Positions 20,701 to 30,772 are shown, counted from the stretch's first letter. The stretch is 64,000 nt of DNA from Pogona vitticeps (GCF_051106095.1 NC_135794.1:23624747-23688746); one strand, 5' to 3'. The notes: a model not told the origin generated them from the sequence alone. A program made the numbers and translations.

Positions 20701-22945
20701 TGCCTGGGTGGTTAAGATCCTCGAGAGGCCTTTCTCTCTCAGTCCCACCACCCTCAGAGGAGCGCTTGGTGGGGACACGGGAGAGGGCCTTCTCTGTGGC
20801 TGCTCTCAGACTTTGGAACTCCCTCCCACTGGAGGCCAGCCTGGCCCCCATCTTTGCTGTCCTCCCACAAGCAGGCAAATACCTTTCTCTTCAAGCAAGC
20901 TTTCCCTCCGTGACAGGCTGCGTGACTGAGGTTTTTTAAATGGATCCTTGTGTGGAGAACTTTCCTCTTAAGAATTTGTAAGGACGCATATTGCAGCTTT
21001 AAGAAAGTGTTTCACTGAGAGGTCTCCATGGTTGCATCTTACTGCTTTGAATGTGTTTTTGATGTTGCTTTGGCTTACCTTTGTGTTTTTTGTTTGTTTT
21101 TTAGCATGGCATTTATTTGATCCTTTTTCATATCTATATTCCCACTGTTGTGTTCTTTAAATACTACCTTTCAAGGATGTAAGCCACCCTGGGCCCTTTT
21201 TTAAAGGAGAAAGGTGGGGTCAAAATAAATGAGTAAATAAAAGTCTGAACGCCTGCAGATGAAAAAGGCAGGTAAGTCCCAGTACTTTTCAGGGTTTTTT
21301 AGACAGAGAATTTTCAAGAATTGTTTTATATTCTCATTTTCATATCAAAAATCTGAATTCATCAGCGTCTTCCTTCACCATCCGTCAATAGAGTGGCGCA
21401 GCCATGACTGGGAAGAACAGGGTCCCTCACTCCGTCAACGAAAACTTGGGGCCTTTGGTGATGGATTGTTCTCAATCTAACCCACCTAACAGGGTTGTTG
21501 TACAGATCATACAGGCAGGAGGCAAAAAAAAAACCCAACAACCCAGCAACAACTGTACAGATGAATTTCTTGGAAGAAATGTGAGATAAGAATGCAAAAG
21601 GCAAACAGGGAACCAGACATCCTTCCATTGCATCAATAAGACAGGACATTCTGTAAAGCTCCAGAGATACAGTCGGATACATTACTTCCTCCACATGGCA
21701 ACAAAAACGATACCCGCTTCGAAAACATTGTCTGTTTCTCCGGGAGGTTTCCTTGTGTTTCTGCTTAACCGTGGAACAAATAAAGTTACAACACCACGGA
21801 TTCATTCATCCCAAAGATAGAGCCGGTGCGGCAACCGGAGGGAAAATGCAACAGAAGAAAGGAAGAACAACCTTCAGAACGCGGCCAAAGAGCCCGAAAA
21901 AACCCACAACAACCAACGGAAGAAACTTGGACCAATATTTTGGAGAAAAGGGGAAGCGAGAACCTTGGAGACGTGGCCAGCTAGCTACCTACAAGGGAAT
22001 CGTGTCCAGATAAGACATGAAGGGAGGAAATGCCGAAGTCTGCTGAAGCCAAAGCGTGAGTGGAAGGAGAAAGGGGGAAAACACATGGATCATTGGTACC
22101 TCGCCTACAGACAGACGCCCAGGCCCATTTTGCCAAGATATCCCTTATTTTTTACCCTATTCTCTGCCTATCCTTCAGTTAATCCGGGAAGGGGGAAGTG
22201 CTCACAAAAATACAGTCCCTGGAGCAGGAAAGATGGAGGCCTGCAAGCACCAGTCCAAAATGTGGCCAACGGGACCCAGAAGAAGGGAAGAAGGAAAGGC
22301 TTTTCTCAGGCCAAGCCCGACCCAGGTATCGCCTGCGACCCTAAACCTGCACAAGGAGAAGCACCGCGAGGTACCAAGGGGCTCAGCACCTCCGATAGGA
22401 AGGAAAAGGGCCCTTGGATGGGTTCTCAGGGAGGTAAACCAGATGGGGTCCCAGGAACGCATCTATGGGCGGGCTAGACCCGCACCCAGAACACCCAGCC
22501 CCGAAAACTCCGCACGTGGGGGGTGTGGGGGGCTCCAGGTGTGCCAGCACCCGTACAGGACAAGGAGGTCCCGCGTCAGGGCGCAGCGGTGGCCTGGAAA
22601 GTCCATCCGGGGCGCATCCACCCAGGTGGGCGTCTCAGGAACGTGTGAAGGCGACTCAGGAACAACAGTCCCGAACGGGGAGATGCTTGGGGGGGGGGAG
22701 GGAAGGAGAGCCCCGATTCTTCCCCAGCCGGGGTAAACTGGGACATGCGCCGGGGCCGCAAGCGCTCCAGGGTGGGGAAAGCGTGGGAACCCACCCGCGC
22801 CTAGCAAAGAAAGGCTGACACGTGAAGAGAGGGAGGCCGACACGCAAGCCTGGCAGGCGGGTTCACCCCCCCCGGTCCCTGGGCGAGGGGCGCTCCTCAC
22901 CTGGCTGGCCTTGTGGAACTGCTTCTTGAGCCCGGCCACCGACAT
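8543..22945 (-). CDS. SH3GL3: SH3GL3, endophilin-A3, complete nine-exon gene
   Basis: Endophilin A3 bends and tubulates membranes through an N-BAR domain and recruits dynamin and synaptojanin through a C-terminal SH3 domain during clathrin-mediated endocytosis. Coding exons in transcript order: 22901-22945, 15504-15572, 15166-15238, 12185-12328, 11667-11800, 10583-10741, 10027-10130, 9444-9571, 8543-8748. They join in frame to 1062 nt, 353 residues plus stop; human SH3GL3 is 347. The paralogue call comes from [50 protein letters not shown] and [20 protein letters not shown], which match remembered human SH3GL3 better than SH3GL1 or SH3GL2. BAR spans about residues 6-240, a variable linker about 240-290, SH3 about 293-350. 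No frame break is seen. Intron 1 is 7.3 kb. Confidence 0.95.
9444..9571 (-). CDS. SH3GL3: SH3GL3 exon 8 (variable linker)
   Basis: 128 nt, fully open in the frame set by its neighbours. Encodes [19 protein letters not shown] then a Gln/Ser-rich stretch ending VKST. The R.EFKPKP block matches the REYKPRP block of human SH3GL3; the rest is the fast-evolving linker. Acceptor CCCTCTTCCAG, donor GTGAGC. Confidence 0.9.
10027..10130 (-). CDS. SH3GL3: SH3GL3 exon 7 (BAR helix 3)
   Basis: 104 nt. Encodes [20 protein letters not shown] then [14 protein letters not shown]. The LDYH.Q..EIL.EL..KL pattern is the end of the endophilin BAR domain. Acceptor CACTGTTTAG, donor GTAAGA. Too short for a default ORF listing. 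Confidence 0.95.
10583..10741 (-). CDS. SH3GL3: SH3GL3 exon 6 (BAR)
   Basis: 159 nt, 53 codons, phase 0/0. Encodes [20 protein letters not shown] then [20 protein letters not shown] and [13 protein letters not shown]. The K-rich [15 protein letters not shown] segment lies on the concave membrane-binding face of the BAR dimer. Acceptor ACAACAG, donor GTAAGC. Confidence 0.97.
10961..11102. repeat. (GGTT)n microsatellite, about 35 units
   Basis: Essentially uninterrupted GGTT run in the SH3GL3 intron between exons 5 and 6, directly followed by a GGAT tract. Such purity suggests recent expansion or ongoing slippage. It creates false open frames on both strands. Confidence 0.97.
11110..11193. repeat. 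(GGAT)n microsatellite, about 21 units
   Basis: Pure GGAT/GATG tract separated from the preceding GGTT tract by a handful of bases. The two differ by one base per unit. Confidence 0.97.
11667..11800 (-). CDS. SH3GL3: SH3GL3 exon 5 (BAR)
   Basis: 134 nt. Completes the Gly codon left by exon 4 and encodes [20 protein letters not shown] then [20 protein letters not shown] and KEIG. This is the central BAR helix, one of the most conserved parts of endophilins. Acceptor CGCCTCCAAG, donor GTGAGG. Confidence 0.96.
12185..12328 (-). CDS. SH3GL3: SH3GL3 exon 4 (BAR)
   Basis: 144 nt. Starts two bases into an Ala codon: [19 protein letters not shown] then [20 protein letters not shown] and ELGEDSVF. 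The boundary is fixed by frame and by the PNPAYRAKLG reading of human SH3GL3. A nearer AG would break the frame. The chosen acceptor is TTTTAAG preceded by a pure (CT)n run. Donor GTGAGC. Confidence 0.95.
12334..12358. repeat. (AG)n microsatellite acting as splice polypyrimidine tract
   Basis: GA dinucleotide run on +, CT on the transcribed strand. It ends five bases from the exon 4 acceptor AG of SH3GL3, so the microsatellite is the polypyrimidine tract of that splice site. Confidence 0.9.
12411..12601. repeat. (CATC)n microsatellite in two blocks
   Basis: Two pure CATC blocks, 12411-12488 and 12499-12601, separated by a ten-base T-rich interruption. They lie in SH3GL3 intron 3, within 100 bases of the exon 4 acceptor. 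Confidence 0.97.
12810..12945. mobile_element. hAT-type palindromic MITE, 136 bp, with target-site duplication
   Basis: Begins CAGTGGTCCCCAACCTTGGG, ends GGGGAGCCCTG, and the two halves are imperfect inverted repeats. It is flanked by exact 8-bp direct repeats CTTTAAAG at 12802-12809 and 12946-12953. An 8-bp duplication is diagnostic for hAT superfamily insertion. No transposase. Confidence 0.9.
14851..14979. mobile_element. hAT-type palindromic MITE, 129 bp
   Basis: Begins CAGCGGTTCCCAAACTGGGG and ends AGTTTGAGAATCACTG. Flanks are ATCTAGAA and ATCTAAGT, consistent with a worn 8-bp duplication. In SH3GL3 intron 3. Confidence 0.85.
15166..15238 (-). CDS. SH3GL3: SH3GL3 exon 3 (BAR)
   Basis: 73 nt. 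Encodes [20 protein letters not shown] then QPNP, one base left over. Matches the KIDVTNKVVAEILSKTTEYL segment of the human protein. Acceptor CTTTTCTTGCAG, donor GTAAGA. Confidence 0.95.
15504..15572 (-). CDS. SH3GL3: SH3GL3 exon 2 (BAR start)
   Basis: 69 nt, 23 codons, phase 0/0: [20 protein letters not shown] then MER. Small exon missed by ORF callers but a near-exact match to human SH3GL3. Donor GTAAGC. Acceptor CTGCAG is preceded by 'ccccctccccac', a weak pyrimidine tract. Confidence 0.95.
17800..17905 (+). mobile_element. LINE-like 3' tail fragment
   Basis: Contains 'gccgtgagctgcctcgaatc' followed by 'gagaaaggtggcctataaag' and an A-rich tail. This is the same tail type as at 21170-21240, 34350 and 40360. 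Confidence 0.45.
18113..18145. repeat. Perfect 14-bp hairpin
   Basis: Arms 18113-18126 and 18132-18145 are exact reverse complements (CCTTTCCCAGTTAA and its complement) around a five-base loop. It lies in SH3GL3 intron 1. No matching run of U's or exon nearby suggests a function. Confidence 0.9.
18695..18785 (+). mobile_element. tRNA-type SINE head (5' fragment)
   Basis: 'gcagggtggtgtaatggata' carries an A-box-like motif and 'tcctgggtccaaatcagg' a B-box-like motif. Same MIR-like SINE family as at 24963 and 45000. The core and tail are missing or too diverged to see. Confidence 0.55.
19298..19535 (-). mobile_element. BovB LINE 3' end fragment
   Basis: The minus strand encodes a run of about 70 residues, [20 protein letters not shown] to [16 protein letters not shown]. 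That is the C-terminal end of BovB ORF2, including the KSRTRL terminus familiar from ruminant BovB. The + strand shows the typical 'agtcgtgtccgactcttgg' block. Truncated at its 5' side, as LINE copies usually are. Confidence 0.9.
20640..21240 (+). mobile_element. L2/CR1-clade LINE 3' end
   Basis: The + strand encodes [20 protein letters not shown], the C-terminal signature of L2-like reverse transcriptases (consensus RAFSVAAPRLWNSLP, from memory). An A/T-rich 3' UTR follows, ending 'gtaagccaccctgggcc' and an AAAT-type tail at 21220-21240. Other 3' tails of this type recur in the window. Confidence 0.75.
21856..21920. mobile_element. Fragment of the foldback family
   Basis: 'ggaagaacaaccttcagaac' through 'cggccaaagagcccgaaaaa' and 'cccacaacaacc' nearly repeats one arm of the foldback at 43678-43875. 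Single arm only. Confidence 0.7.
22901..22945 (-). CDS. SH3GL3: SH3GL3 exon 1 (start codon, helix 0)
   Basis: 45 nt: [15 protein letters not shown], then donor GTGAGG. The ATG at 22945 is chosen because these 15 residues match human SH3GL3. They form the amphipathic helix 0 that inserts into membranes. The frame stays open further upstream by GC bias, but that part has no resemblance to endophilins. Confidence 0.97.
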
Positions 22946-23098
22946 GCTCCCGCCCGGGGACGCCCGATCCGCCCCGGCGCCGCTGCCGCCCTCCCGCGCC
23001 CAGGCCGCCCGCCGGCTCCCCCGCCGCCCCGAGCAGCCGCCGCCGCCTCCGACGGAAGGCCCCGGCGCATTCCATCCCCGCTCCACGCCGGGCGCCCC

Positions 23099-23156
23099 AT
23101 TGGCCGGCGACGCCGTCCATGCAAATGAGGGGGGAGGCAGCGCGCTCCGCGATTGG
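23099..23156 (-). promoter_or_regulatory. SH3GL3: CCAAT boxes and octamer upstream of SH3GL3
   Basis: Two CCAAT boxes on the minus strand (23099-23103 and 23152-23156) flank an octamer site, ATGCAAAT on + at 23119-23126. They lie about 155-210 bases upstream of the ATG, where core promoter elements are expected. Binding by NF-Y and POU factors is inference from motif. Confidence 0.6.
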
Positions 23157-24315
23157 CCGAGGGGCAGGCGCTCAGCCGGACCCGCAGAACGCCCACGTTC
23201 AGTTGTTGCCCGGGCGGCAAGGGAGGGACGCGTGAAGGGTGCACGTCGGAACGCCGCGGGGGAGGAGAACCGGCAGGGACGCGGCGGTCTTGTTGCCCGG
23301 GCGGGGTTTTTTGTATGTTTTTTTTGGGGGGGGGGGCGTGTTTAATACAAAATGCTTTCTCCTAAATCAAACACGGTTCGCCCAGGACTCGGTATTCGTG
23401 GAGACGGTTGAAAAGCACCTCAGCTCGGTTATTTAAAAGGCTTTGTACCTGGGAGCGTGCGTTTCCTACTCAGACGATAACAAACCCGAGTGTTGCGTGC
23501 CGGGGGAGGGAGGTACGTGGGAATGGCTAGGTGGTGTTGGACAGCAATTCCCATCAGCCGCATGCAGCACTACCAAGGAGGGTGGGACTTACAGTCCACT
23601 GGGTGGAACTTGCACTGGAAGGTGACACGTTCCCCCAAGCTGATGCTCTCAGCCAGTGTTCAGGCATACAGACATGTACCTGCATCTTGCACCTGGTTTC
23701 ACATACTTATGGGGTGCTGGAAAATACAATTTCAGCAGCTTGGGCATCGTAATCCTGGCCTCGAAGTCCTATATTCCACCCATGTCTGGTCAAGCTAAAA
23801 GAGTAAACAACTATGTCGAATTTTTGCCTTTGTTTAGTTTCACACCTCTTTTAAACGAATAGCTTTGCTTTCCACGGTGCCAGGTTCACCTCGGAGACAA
23901 CTCACTTTTTAAAATAAAGCACGAGTCCTAAGTGAACAAGAGTCTCCAGGCCTCCAGGATAATAACTAGTTTAACTTGACAGCTGCCCATTTCCTCAGAT
24001 CCAGCGAATGGGAGAGGCTGGCATTGCCCAAGAGTCCAAAAATAAATAAATAAATAAAACTGGTAGGGTTTTTAAAGTGCCACCAGACTCTGGCATGGCT
24101 CTCTCCCCCCCCCCCCACCCAGATGGGCTGCAGTTCCTAAATCAAAACACAGGAGTGTTGGTAAGGCAGTGTGGCAATCAAAAAGCAGGATTTGGATGTG
24201 GAAAAAAATTTAAAAGGTGCCTCATCCCAGAGCCTGCCTTACAGGTTGGTAGCGACACCCCAGACGCTGTTTTGATCTCTCCTGGTTAATCGAGTGGGAT
24301 GAAACAACACGAGCA

Positions 24316-24317
24316 AA

Positions 24318-24382
<65 letters not shown>
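24316..24382. repeat. (AAAT)n microsatellite
   Basis: Pure AAAT tract of about 16 units. A shorter AAAT run is at 24042-24058. These commonly grow from LINE or SINE tails, but no element body is clear here. Confidence 0.95.
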
Positions 24383-24385
<3 letters not shown>

Positions 24386-24962
24386 CAAGGCTACCAGACT
24401 CAGTCTGAGATGGATCTGTGGCTCTTTGCTTCCATCTAGTGGTGAAGCTCAAAGCTTGCAGATCCGCCTGAGCACCTGAAAGATTTGACTAGGATTTATA
24501 GCAGGGGTGCACAAAAGTCTCTGCCTGCAGGAAACAAGAGCCATTTCCCAATCTGCAATTTGTACACCTGGGCCAGAATCCAAGTGAATATTTACCCTTG
24601 CAAAAGTAGACGGGTGGAACAGGGAACAGGGAATAGCTACTGATTTAACAAGGCCCTATGTGTATTTCTATTAGTGTTTTCTATTGCTTTCCTGATAACT
24701 ATTGCTATTATTGTTAAACGATGTGTATTTCATCTTTCCTTTTTCTTTCACTGCATATACTCTCCCTTGTTTCTGTCGGTTGTCTTTGAAGAAGGCCCTT
24801 GCGCTTAGAAAAGCAAGATCCAACTGACCATTTGATTGTTCTATTGAGGACGGATGATGCCCTTTTGCCCTCGCCCCAGACAGCAAAATGCTTTCAGTTG
24901 GACCTGCTGGGAGAACTTGCCTTTCTCAATCCGTAATAGCAAGAATAATAACAATAATATAG

Positions 24963-25330
24963 GGAGCCTGGTACAGTGGTTAGACACTGGAGATCTGGGT
25001 TCAAATCTTTACTCTGCCACAAATGTCGGGAATGTTCAGTGGTTTCGGTCCGGCTGTAGAGCCAAAGTTTGGGAGTTCGATTCCCCCACTGGGCCTCCTT
25101 GACAGTAATCCATAGGGTCCTTTCTAGCTCTGCCGTTCTAAGATGATGAAGATGATGATGAAGAAGAATCTCACTGGATGACCTTAGGCTTGTCACCCAC
25201 AGATATTTCTCCGTCTTTCCCTTATGAAGACCAAACAGATCGCCCAATGGCCCTCTCCTGCAGGATGTGGGTGCATCTTTTTGTTACAAACAGCTTTGGC
25301 TTGAACAAAGGTTTTATGGCTGGGATACTG
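24963..25330 (+). mobile_element. MIR-like tRNA SINE split by another SINE
   Basis: Head at 24963-25022 with 'tacagtggttagacactgg' (A box) and 'ctgggttcaaatc' (B box), then 'tttactctgccac'. The core block 'tcactggatgaccttaggct' resumes only at about 25170. The DNA between is a second element (25045-25168), so this is a SINE inserted in a SINE. Confidence 0.7.
25045..25168 (+). mobile_element. SINE with CR1-like 3' end and (GAT)n tail
   Basis: Contains 'gttcgattcccccactg' (B-box-like), then 'tagggtcctttctagctctg' 'ccgttctaagatgatg'. The last block resembles CR1 3' ends, with a GAT/GAA trinucleotide tail. Copies in either orientation are at 29588, 30642, 34480 and 54860. Confidence 0.7.
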
Positions 25331-27754
25331 GGCTTTTGTGTGTGTGGTTTTTTTTCTCCTTTCGGTGAAACCGGAGAGGCCCTTTGGGAGTCGCTTGGAC
25401 CGTACATCTGGGATTCATCAAACGCTTGGGCTGTAGGTTGGTGAGCCAACAGGAAAAGTATGATGGGTCACAGATGTGAAACCTGGAAAAGCTCGGTGGA
25501 ATCCCTGGTTCACAGAGGTTCACAAAAACAGGTTTTGAAAAACTTGGCTCGCAAAGGCAAGTTTCGTTTTCGAAAGGAACGCAAGAAACAAAATAAAGGC
25601 AGCAACTCGGGAGAGATAGAGAAGTCAGCAAACGAACTTCCTTCGCACAGATTAAAACTGATTTTCCAGGCATGGACTTTAGCGAATGGACGGTAGGGTG
25701 ACACTGCTTGAGGTATGTTTTAGGATAGATTTTCCTTTTACATATTTGCTTCTCTAAATATAGTTGAAGAGGCACTCTACAGTCTTGTCAATTTGTAAGC
25801 AAAGCATGGTTTTGGATGATGCTCATGGATTACAAGACAGCCTTCGTGGTGGCCTGCTTTTAAATAGCTACGCGAAGCAGCCTCTCTCACCAGAGTATGG
25901 AAATATACAGCCTCTCTGAAAGGACTGCAACTCTGAGAAGATACCTGAGCATTTCCAGCTCCGCTGAGCGTGCCATCTGAAATGAATAGCTAGTTTTCTA
26001 ATGTGGGATGAACATGCGTCTTTCACTGGGAACGGAGACCAGGGTCTATGCGGTTCAAGGAACTGGAATGGGAGATTAACTGAGCAACTGGTTGTCTGTA
26101 GAGAGTAGAAAAGGAAAAGGAAAGAACCCAACAGATTTTACATCCACTGAGATCCACTGAGACCCAAACCGAACTCCAGCCCATTTCAAACTGATTCCTT
26201 GTGTCTTCTGTCTCCGTGGTTGAACTTTAGTCTAACTTCAGGTCCCATGGCTTTGATCTGTAGCCAAGATGGTGTCAGGATTTCTCCGGGTCTCCATGAC
26301 CATCACCTCAGGCTCTGCAGTAATCATCTCCTAATTCTTGCTCTGCCAATTATTTATTTGTAAAAGATGGTGATGCTCTCTCTGGACCACAGGGGGCAGT
26401 GACCTCCTACAATTATAAGAGCAGACGGAAGGGATGCTAACCACAGCTGTGGCCATCCAGCCTCCCACAAGGACACCCGATACCTTGAGTGGCAGACAAG
26501 AAATTAGTTCCTCTGTTATTTCTTTTGCTCCGCAATTTGAGAGAGTGACCTCCAATTTAACCACCAAGGACAATATTCTATGCGGAGCTTAGAAAGACAA
26601 TTTTGGGGGATTCCTGTTTCCGGAATCCTTGAGCAGCGTGGGGATTTGGGAAGTTATCATTCAAACTGAAACATCTCCAAACTCTTATTCTACAGTCAAC
26701 AATAATTCTTCCTTTGTCACCTTTAAAAAAAGAAATAAAGGCATCTTCAAAGATGAATTTCCAGGATAACATCTGAAGAAGCAAACACGAGTCCATGAAA
26801 ATGTATGCCACCTAAAACATGGTCATTTTAAAAAAAGTTTTGTTGTTTGCTGTTAAATGGGAAAGCTTTAAAGTCGTCCCATGTATAAATGACATGAGGA
26901 AGTGTCAAGAGATGACAGAATCGCCAAGATATGTATCATTTCATCTTCAAGGAGACAACAGTTACTGTGACTGGGGGATGCGGCTTAGAGAGAACAGTCT
27001 TCTGTCTGAAAGCATCCTTAAGTTAAACATCCATCACTTTCAAGTCTGACTTAAAGATGGCAGCCAAAATCCTGTTTATTAACTTGTCCTTGCAAAAGTG
27101 TGATGAAATCACTAGCAGGACACGATTTTCAGCATCTAAGGACTTCCCCCTTCTATCCTGTGGCTTGCCCAACTTGCAAGCAATCTGTCTTATTATGTGA
27201 AAGCAGTGAGAGTCATGGAGTGGAAAGAGGAAGTCTTTAATTACAGAAGATCTCCTCCTGCTGGTGACATCATTACCCTTCTGTACGCATAATGTATGCC
27301 ACAGGATTTGGGCTACAAAAACATGCACAAGGAAGACCGGAGGGTCTGAAATTAAGCCCTTTAGCAGCTGGACAGATAGAGCTGCAAGCACGGAGTTCAA
27401 GTATGCATACAGATGGTCCCAATCCTTCCACCTGGGTGTGATATCTTGTATTCTGACATACCTTACGCTAATTTTTCCAGACTTACATCCATATATCTGT
27501 GCTCATATTTTATACAATAATTGCCTTCTTTCTTCTTCATTTGAGAGGGAGAATACCTATTTTACTTTGGCAAATAGTCCGGCATGTTATTAATGCTTTT
27601 AAGTGTTTGTTGTACTGTATTTTTTCTGTTGTCATTGTTATTGTTATGTACGCAATTTAGCATAGATCATGTTATACAAATCAGGGTCCTCTCTTCTCTT
27701 CCCCTCCCTTAGGGAGATACATGTCCTCCTTTTTGTTGACATGAGTGGCACCCT

Positions 27755-27755
<1 letters not shown>

Positions 27756-27842
<87 letters not shown>
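27756..27842. repeat. (ATC)n microsatellite, 29 units
   Basis: Pure ATC trinucleotide run, which reads as poly-Met on the minus strand and poly-Ile on the plus strand. It is not coding. A GAT-type tail of the SINE family above is a likely seed. Confidence 0.97.
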
Positions 27843-29587
27843 TCAGAACTGATCAGCCCATCCTGACCAGAGTCCCCTCTGACAGGCAAAGTTAAAGGAT
27901 GATGCTATTATGACATTTGCCCCAATCAAGTGTAAGGTCAATCATGATGAATGTGTTTTTTAAAAGTGGATTTTCCCACAGCATCGAATGCCCCACATTT
28001 AAAAACAGAGGCCCAACCAAAAGATGTTTTTCTTCTTCCTCGCTCCCTGTGTCAGTAGGCCTTTCCTCACAGAAATCAGCAGTTTTGTTTGTTTGCTTAA
28101 ATCTACCACCCCACAAAGATATGTTTAGGGGTCTGCTATCATTCAGCAATGAAGTGAGCTGCTCTTTATGCCTTCTAGTTCATCAAAATTATTCCAAAAT
28201 TAGCACCTATCAAACATCTTGAGAGGGGGGGGAAAGGGTATACAATAATCCTTGAATGCTTTAAAGGTTGTGCAAGAGTTTTGGCAAACTCGTGGTATAA
28301 ATTTCCATTCCACTGCCCTCCAAATACATAAGATGTCTCCTGGCTTCTCCGTTTTTCCATCTGTCTGGGTGTCAGTTTGCAACTACACCGTATTTTGCCC
28401 GGCTGCACAATAAATTCTCTTGCTATCGCATCCCAGCTGCTGGATATTACCCATAAAAGACTACTTGTTATCCCATTCTTACCACTCTCTTCAGTGGTAA
28501 GTGTTGACAAACAACAGCAAATATTTGTGGATAATATTGGGAGAATATTGACACAAAAAAGCAAGGGTGGGGAAAATTGCTTTCTTCATCTACAGTTCCC
28601 ACACGGACTATGCTGACTGAGGGATTCTGGGTGTTGTAGTTTTAAAAAGCAACTTTTCCTACCTCTGCTGAAAAGGAAACTTTTTCAAAGCGAATGGAAG
28701 CAAATCCATTTCAGCTCTCTAATTATAACCTACAAATCAGCAGCAGCTTTGAGTGATTGTTAATGCATTTCAAGTTGGGTGTTAGAAGAGACATAAACTT
28801 TGGAAAGTTCACATCCTGCCAATTGGTTGGGCAGTGAAGTCAACATGCCGTTGTCAATATTTATTTGACCGATGCATGCTTTAGGCTTTGCCGTTTTGTC
28901 CAGCGGTCCATCATTGCTGCACGATCCGTTGACTTCATAACTCCCTGCAAGTTGCATGAACTTAAAAGGCTCTGGTTTAAGAAAAATGTCTAAATGAAAG
29001 TAAGTCATGTAGGGCAGACTCCGGCTTGTACCCGAGCCAACTCATGTGAATTTCAGGTCAACCGATGTCTAATAACACCTCGGTGGGGATTAGAAGCATT
29101 TTGCCTGCAAGTCAACTGCACGGCCAGAAACGAAAAAACGCATTCATCCATTGAAGTCAAGCTGAACGTTTACTGAAGCATGATTCGAATCAATATATTG
29201 AGTTCCAGGTAAACTCAGTGGCAAAAAGTTTGTCAGGCAAACAGATGGAGGCCGCTGATATTTGGACCAACGACCTGGTGTGGTTCTAATTGACTCGTAC
29301 CCCAGGGTTTTGTCCAAAAGTTCACCTCCACCTGGCTGGATTTTGTTGGGCTCACTGTGCTCCCTTGTTTATTTGTTTGTTAATTTAGGAACTTGCAAAA
29401 GTGACTTTTAGTATTACAGCTTCAGTAACCTTCCATTTCTCATCTCAGGCCACAATTACTTTTTCAGACTGCTAATGCTATAAACTCCCAAGCAGAGCCG
29501 GCCCTAAATTAGTCAGAGTGAGCCAGCCATCCAAGGCAGTAGTTTTTGAGTCACGCAACAGGGTAGAAAGATCTCAAATAATATATA

Positions 29588-29710
29588 ATGCTAATACTAA
29601 TCATCATCATCATCTTAGAACTGCAGCTTTGGAAGGATCATTGAGTTAGGGATGCACAGTGGGGAATCGAACCCCCAACCTCTAGTTCCACAGCTATTTG
29701 TTATTGTAAT
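29588..29710 (-). mobile_element. SINE with CR1-like 3' end, minus strand
   Basis: Reverse orientation of the 25045 element: ATC tail, 'cttagaactgcagctttgga', then 'ggggaatcgaacccccaacc', the complement of the B box. Confidence 0.7.
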
Positions 29711-30641
29711 TTCACTGCTAAGTTTGCAGAGAGGTCCCTGTGGGATTTTCTGCCTCGTGTGCCCAAATAAAGTGGCTGGCTTTTGACACCCGGCATCTTG
29801 GGCTCCGGGTGCCAATTCTTGTTCTGCTACAGGCAGCGAAAATGCCTCATGATGGACAACCTCATTCGCAGACAGCGCAAAATTCAGACTTAGCTGTTAA
29901 GAGTAAACTAAACCTTGCTCTGCTCTCAGAAGCGGCGCTCAAAAGGCTGCTTGAAAATACAATCAAAGCAGAAAAGAAGTTCACGTATGAAAGTACAACA
30001 AAATCAGTAATGCAAAATAAAGCATGTCAATAAAAAAAGATTTTTTAAAAAATCCAGCAGCCAAGCAGTTGCCAAAAGCATGAATAAAGAATACATTCAT
30101 TACCTGCTGCAGGAAAGACTCTTTAAAACCCCCCCTCCCTCGTTTTGCATCACCTTTCCCTGATACAGAAGCCAAAGCCCAGCTTGGATGTAGCTTTTGA
30201 GTGATCTGGACCGCTGGAGGCCGGCGGCCAGAAGCCATTCGTAAACTGCCCATTCAGTGGATGAGCTGGCCTTCCTGCTTGGCATTTCCTCACCCACACG
30301 CCGCACTCCATGGGCATCCCCGTTTGGCCCTCAGCCCCTTAATGGGGTTCTTGCCAGCTGGAGCTGGTGAGAGGTGTTCCCCAAACCACTTGAGGGGAGC
30401 CCAAAAATTTCGCCCCATTTTCCCACCCTTGCTGCCAATCACACCCGCCGTTTGCTTCATGGTTTGACCATCTCCCTTCCTCCAAATATTAGGGGCCAGG
30501 GTGCACCAGGTTTTTGGCAGATTTTATAATGGGGAGGGGCTTTGTCTGCCTATGTCTGCGAAGGGATTAATTAGTCCGCAAGCCGTCAACAGTTGTGTCA
30601 CCAACGTCTTCCTTTTGACTGGGCTAAAAATCTCTAGTTTT

Positions 30642-30772
30642 ATATCCTCCTCCTCTTAGAACGGCAGAGCTGGAAGGGGCACCCTCTGGATCATCACGTC
30701 CAGCCTCTGTCAAGGAAGTTCAGTGGGGGGAATCGAACTCCCAACCTCTCGCTCTGCAGCCAGAAACGTAAC
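30642..30772 (-). mobile_element. SINE with CR1-like 3' end, minus strand
   Basis: 'tcctcctcttagaacggcag' 'agctggaagggg' followed by 'ggggggaatcgaactcccaa' and 'cctctcgctctgcagcc'. Full-length-looking copy of the same family. Confidence 0.75.

Larger units (their letters stand above)
15573..22900 (-). other. SH3GL3: SH3GL3 intron 1 (7.3 kb), contents
   Basis: Long first intron. It holds a perfect short hairpin (18113), a tRNA-SINE head (18695), a BovB fragment (19298), an L2-like LINE tail (20640-21240), a SINE tail (about 21420-21530) and a strip of the foldback family (21856). The rest, including 15.6-17.8 kb, shows nothing I can name. Confidence 0.75.
22450..23330. promoter_or_regulatory. 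SH3GL3: CpG island and promoter region of SH3GL3
   Basis: GC-rich DNA with many CpGs, densest at 22860-23290, in contrast to the AT-rich flanks. The first coding exon lies inside it. No TATA box is evident upstream of the ATG on the minus strand. CpG-island promoters often drive both directions, but no + strand exon is recognisable here. Large open frames across it (about 200 codons) come from GC bias. Confidence 0.85.

Noticed and set aside
20339-20929. 196-codon open frame
   Set aside because: Its 3' half overlaps an L2-like LINE end whose recognisable coding frame is a different one ([15 protein letters not shown]).
22056-22736. 226-codon and neighbouring long open frames near the SH3GL3 promoter
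   Set aside because: They lie in or near the GC-rich CpG island, where stop codons are rare. No domain is visible, and the true exon (15 codons) lies in another frame.
25460-25696. 78-codon Lys-rich frame on the plus strand
   Set aside because: Low complexity, no splice or promoter signals and no recognisable family; a longer chance frame runs antisense to it.
27644-27889. Poly-methionine frame
   Set aside because: It is the ATC/GAT trinucleotide microsatellite translated; no gene.
28175-28564. 129-codon minus-strand frame, thought to be a LINE or gene remnant
   Set aside because: No motif of a reverse transcriptase, nuclease or known gene could be seen in any frame.
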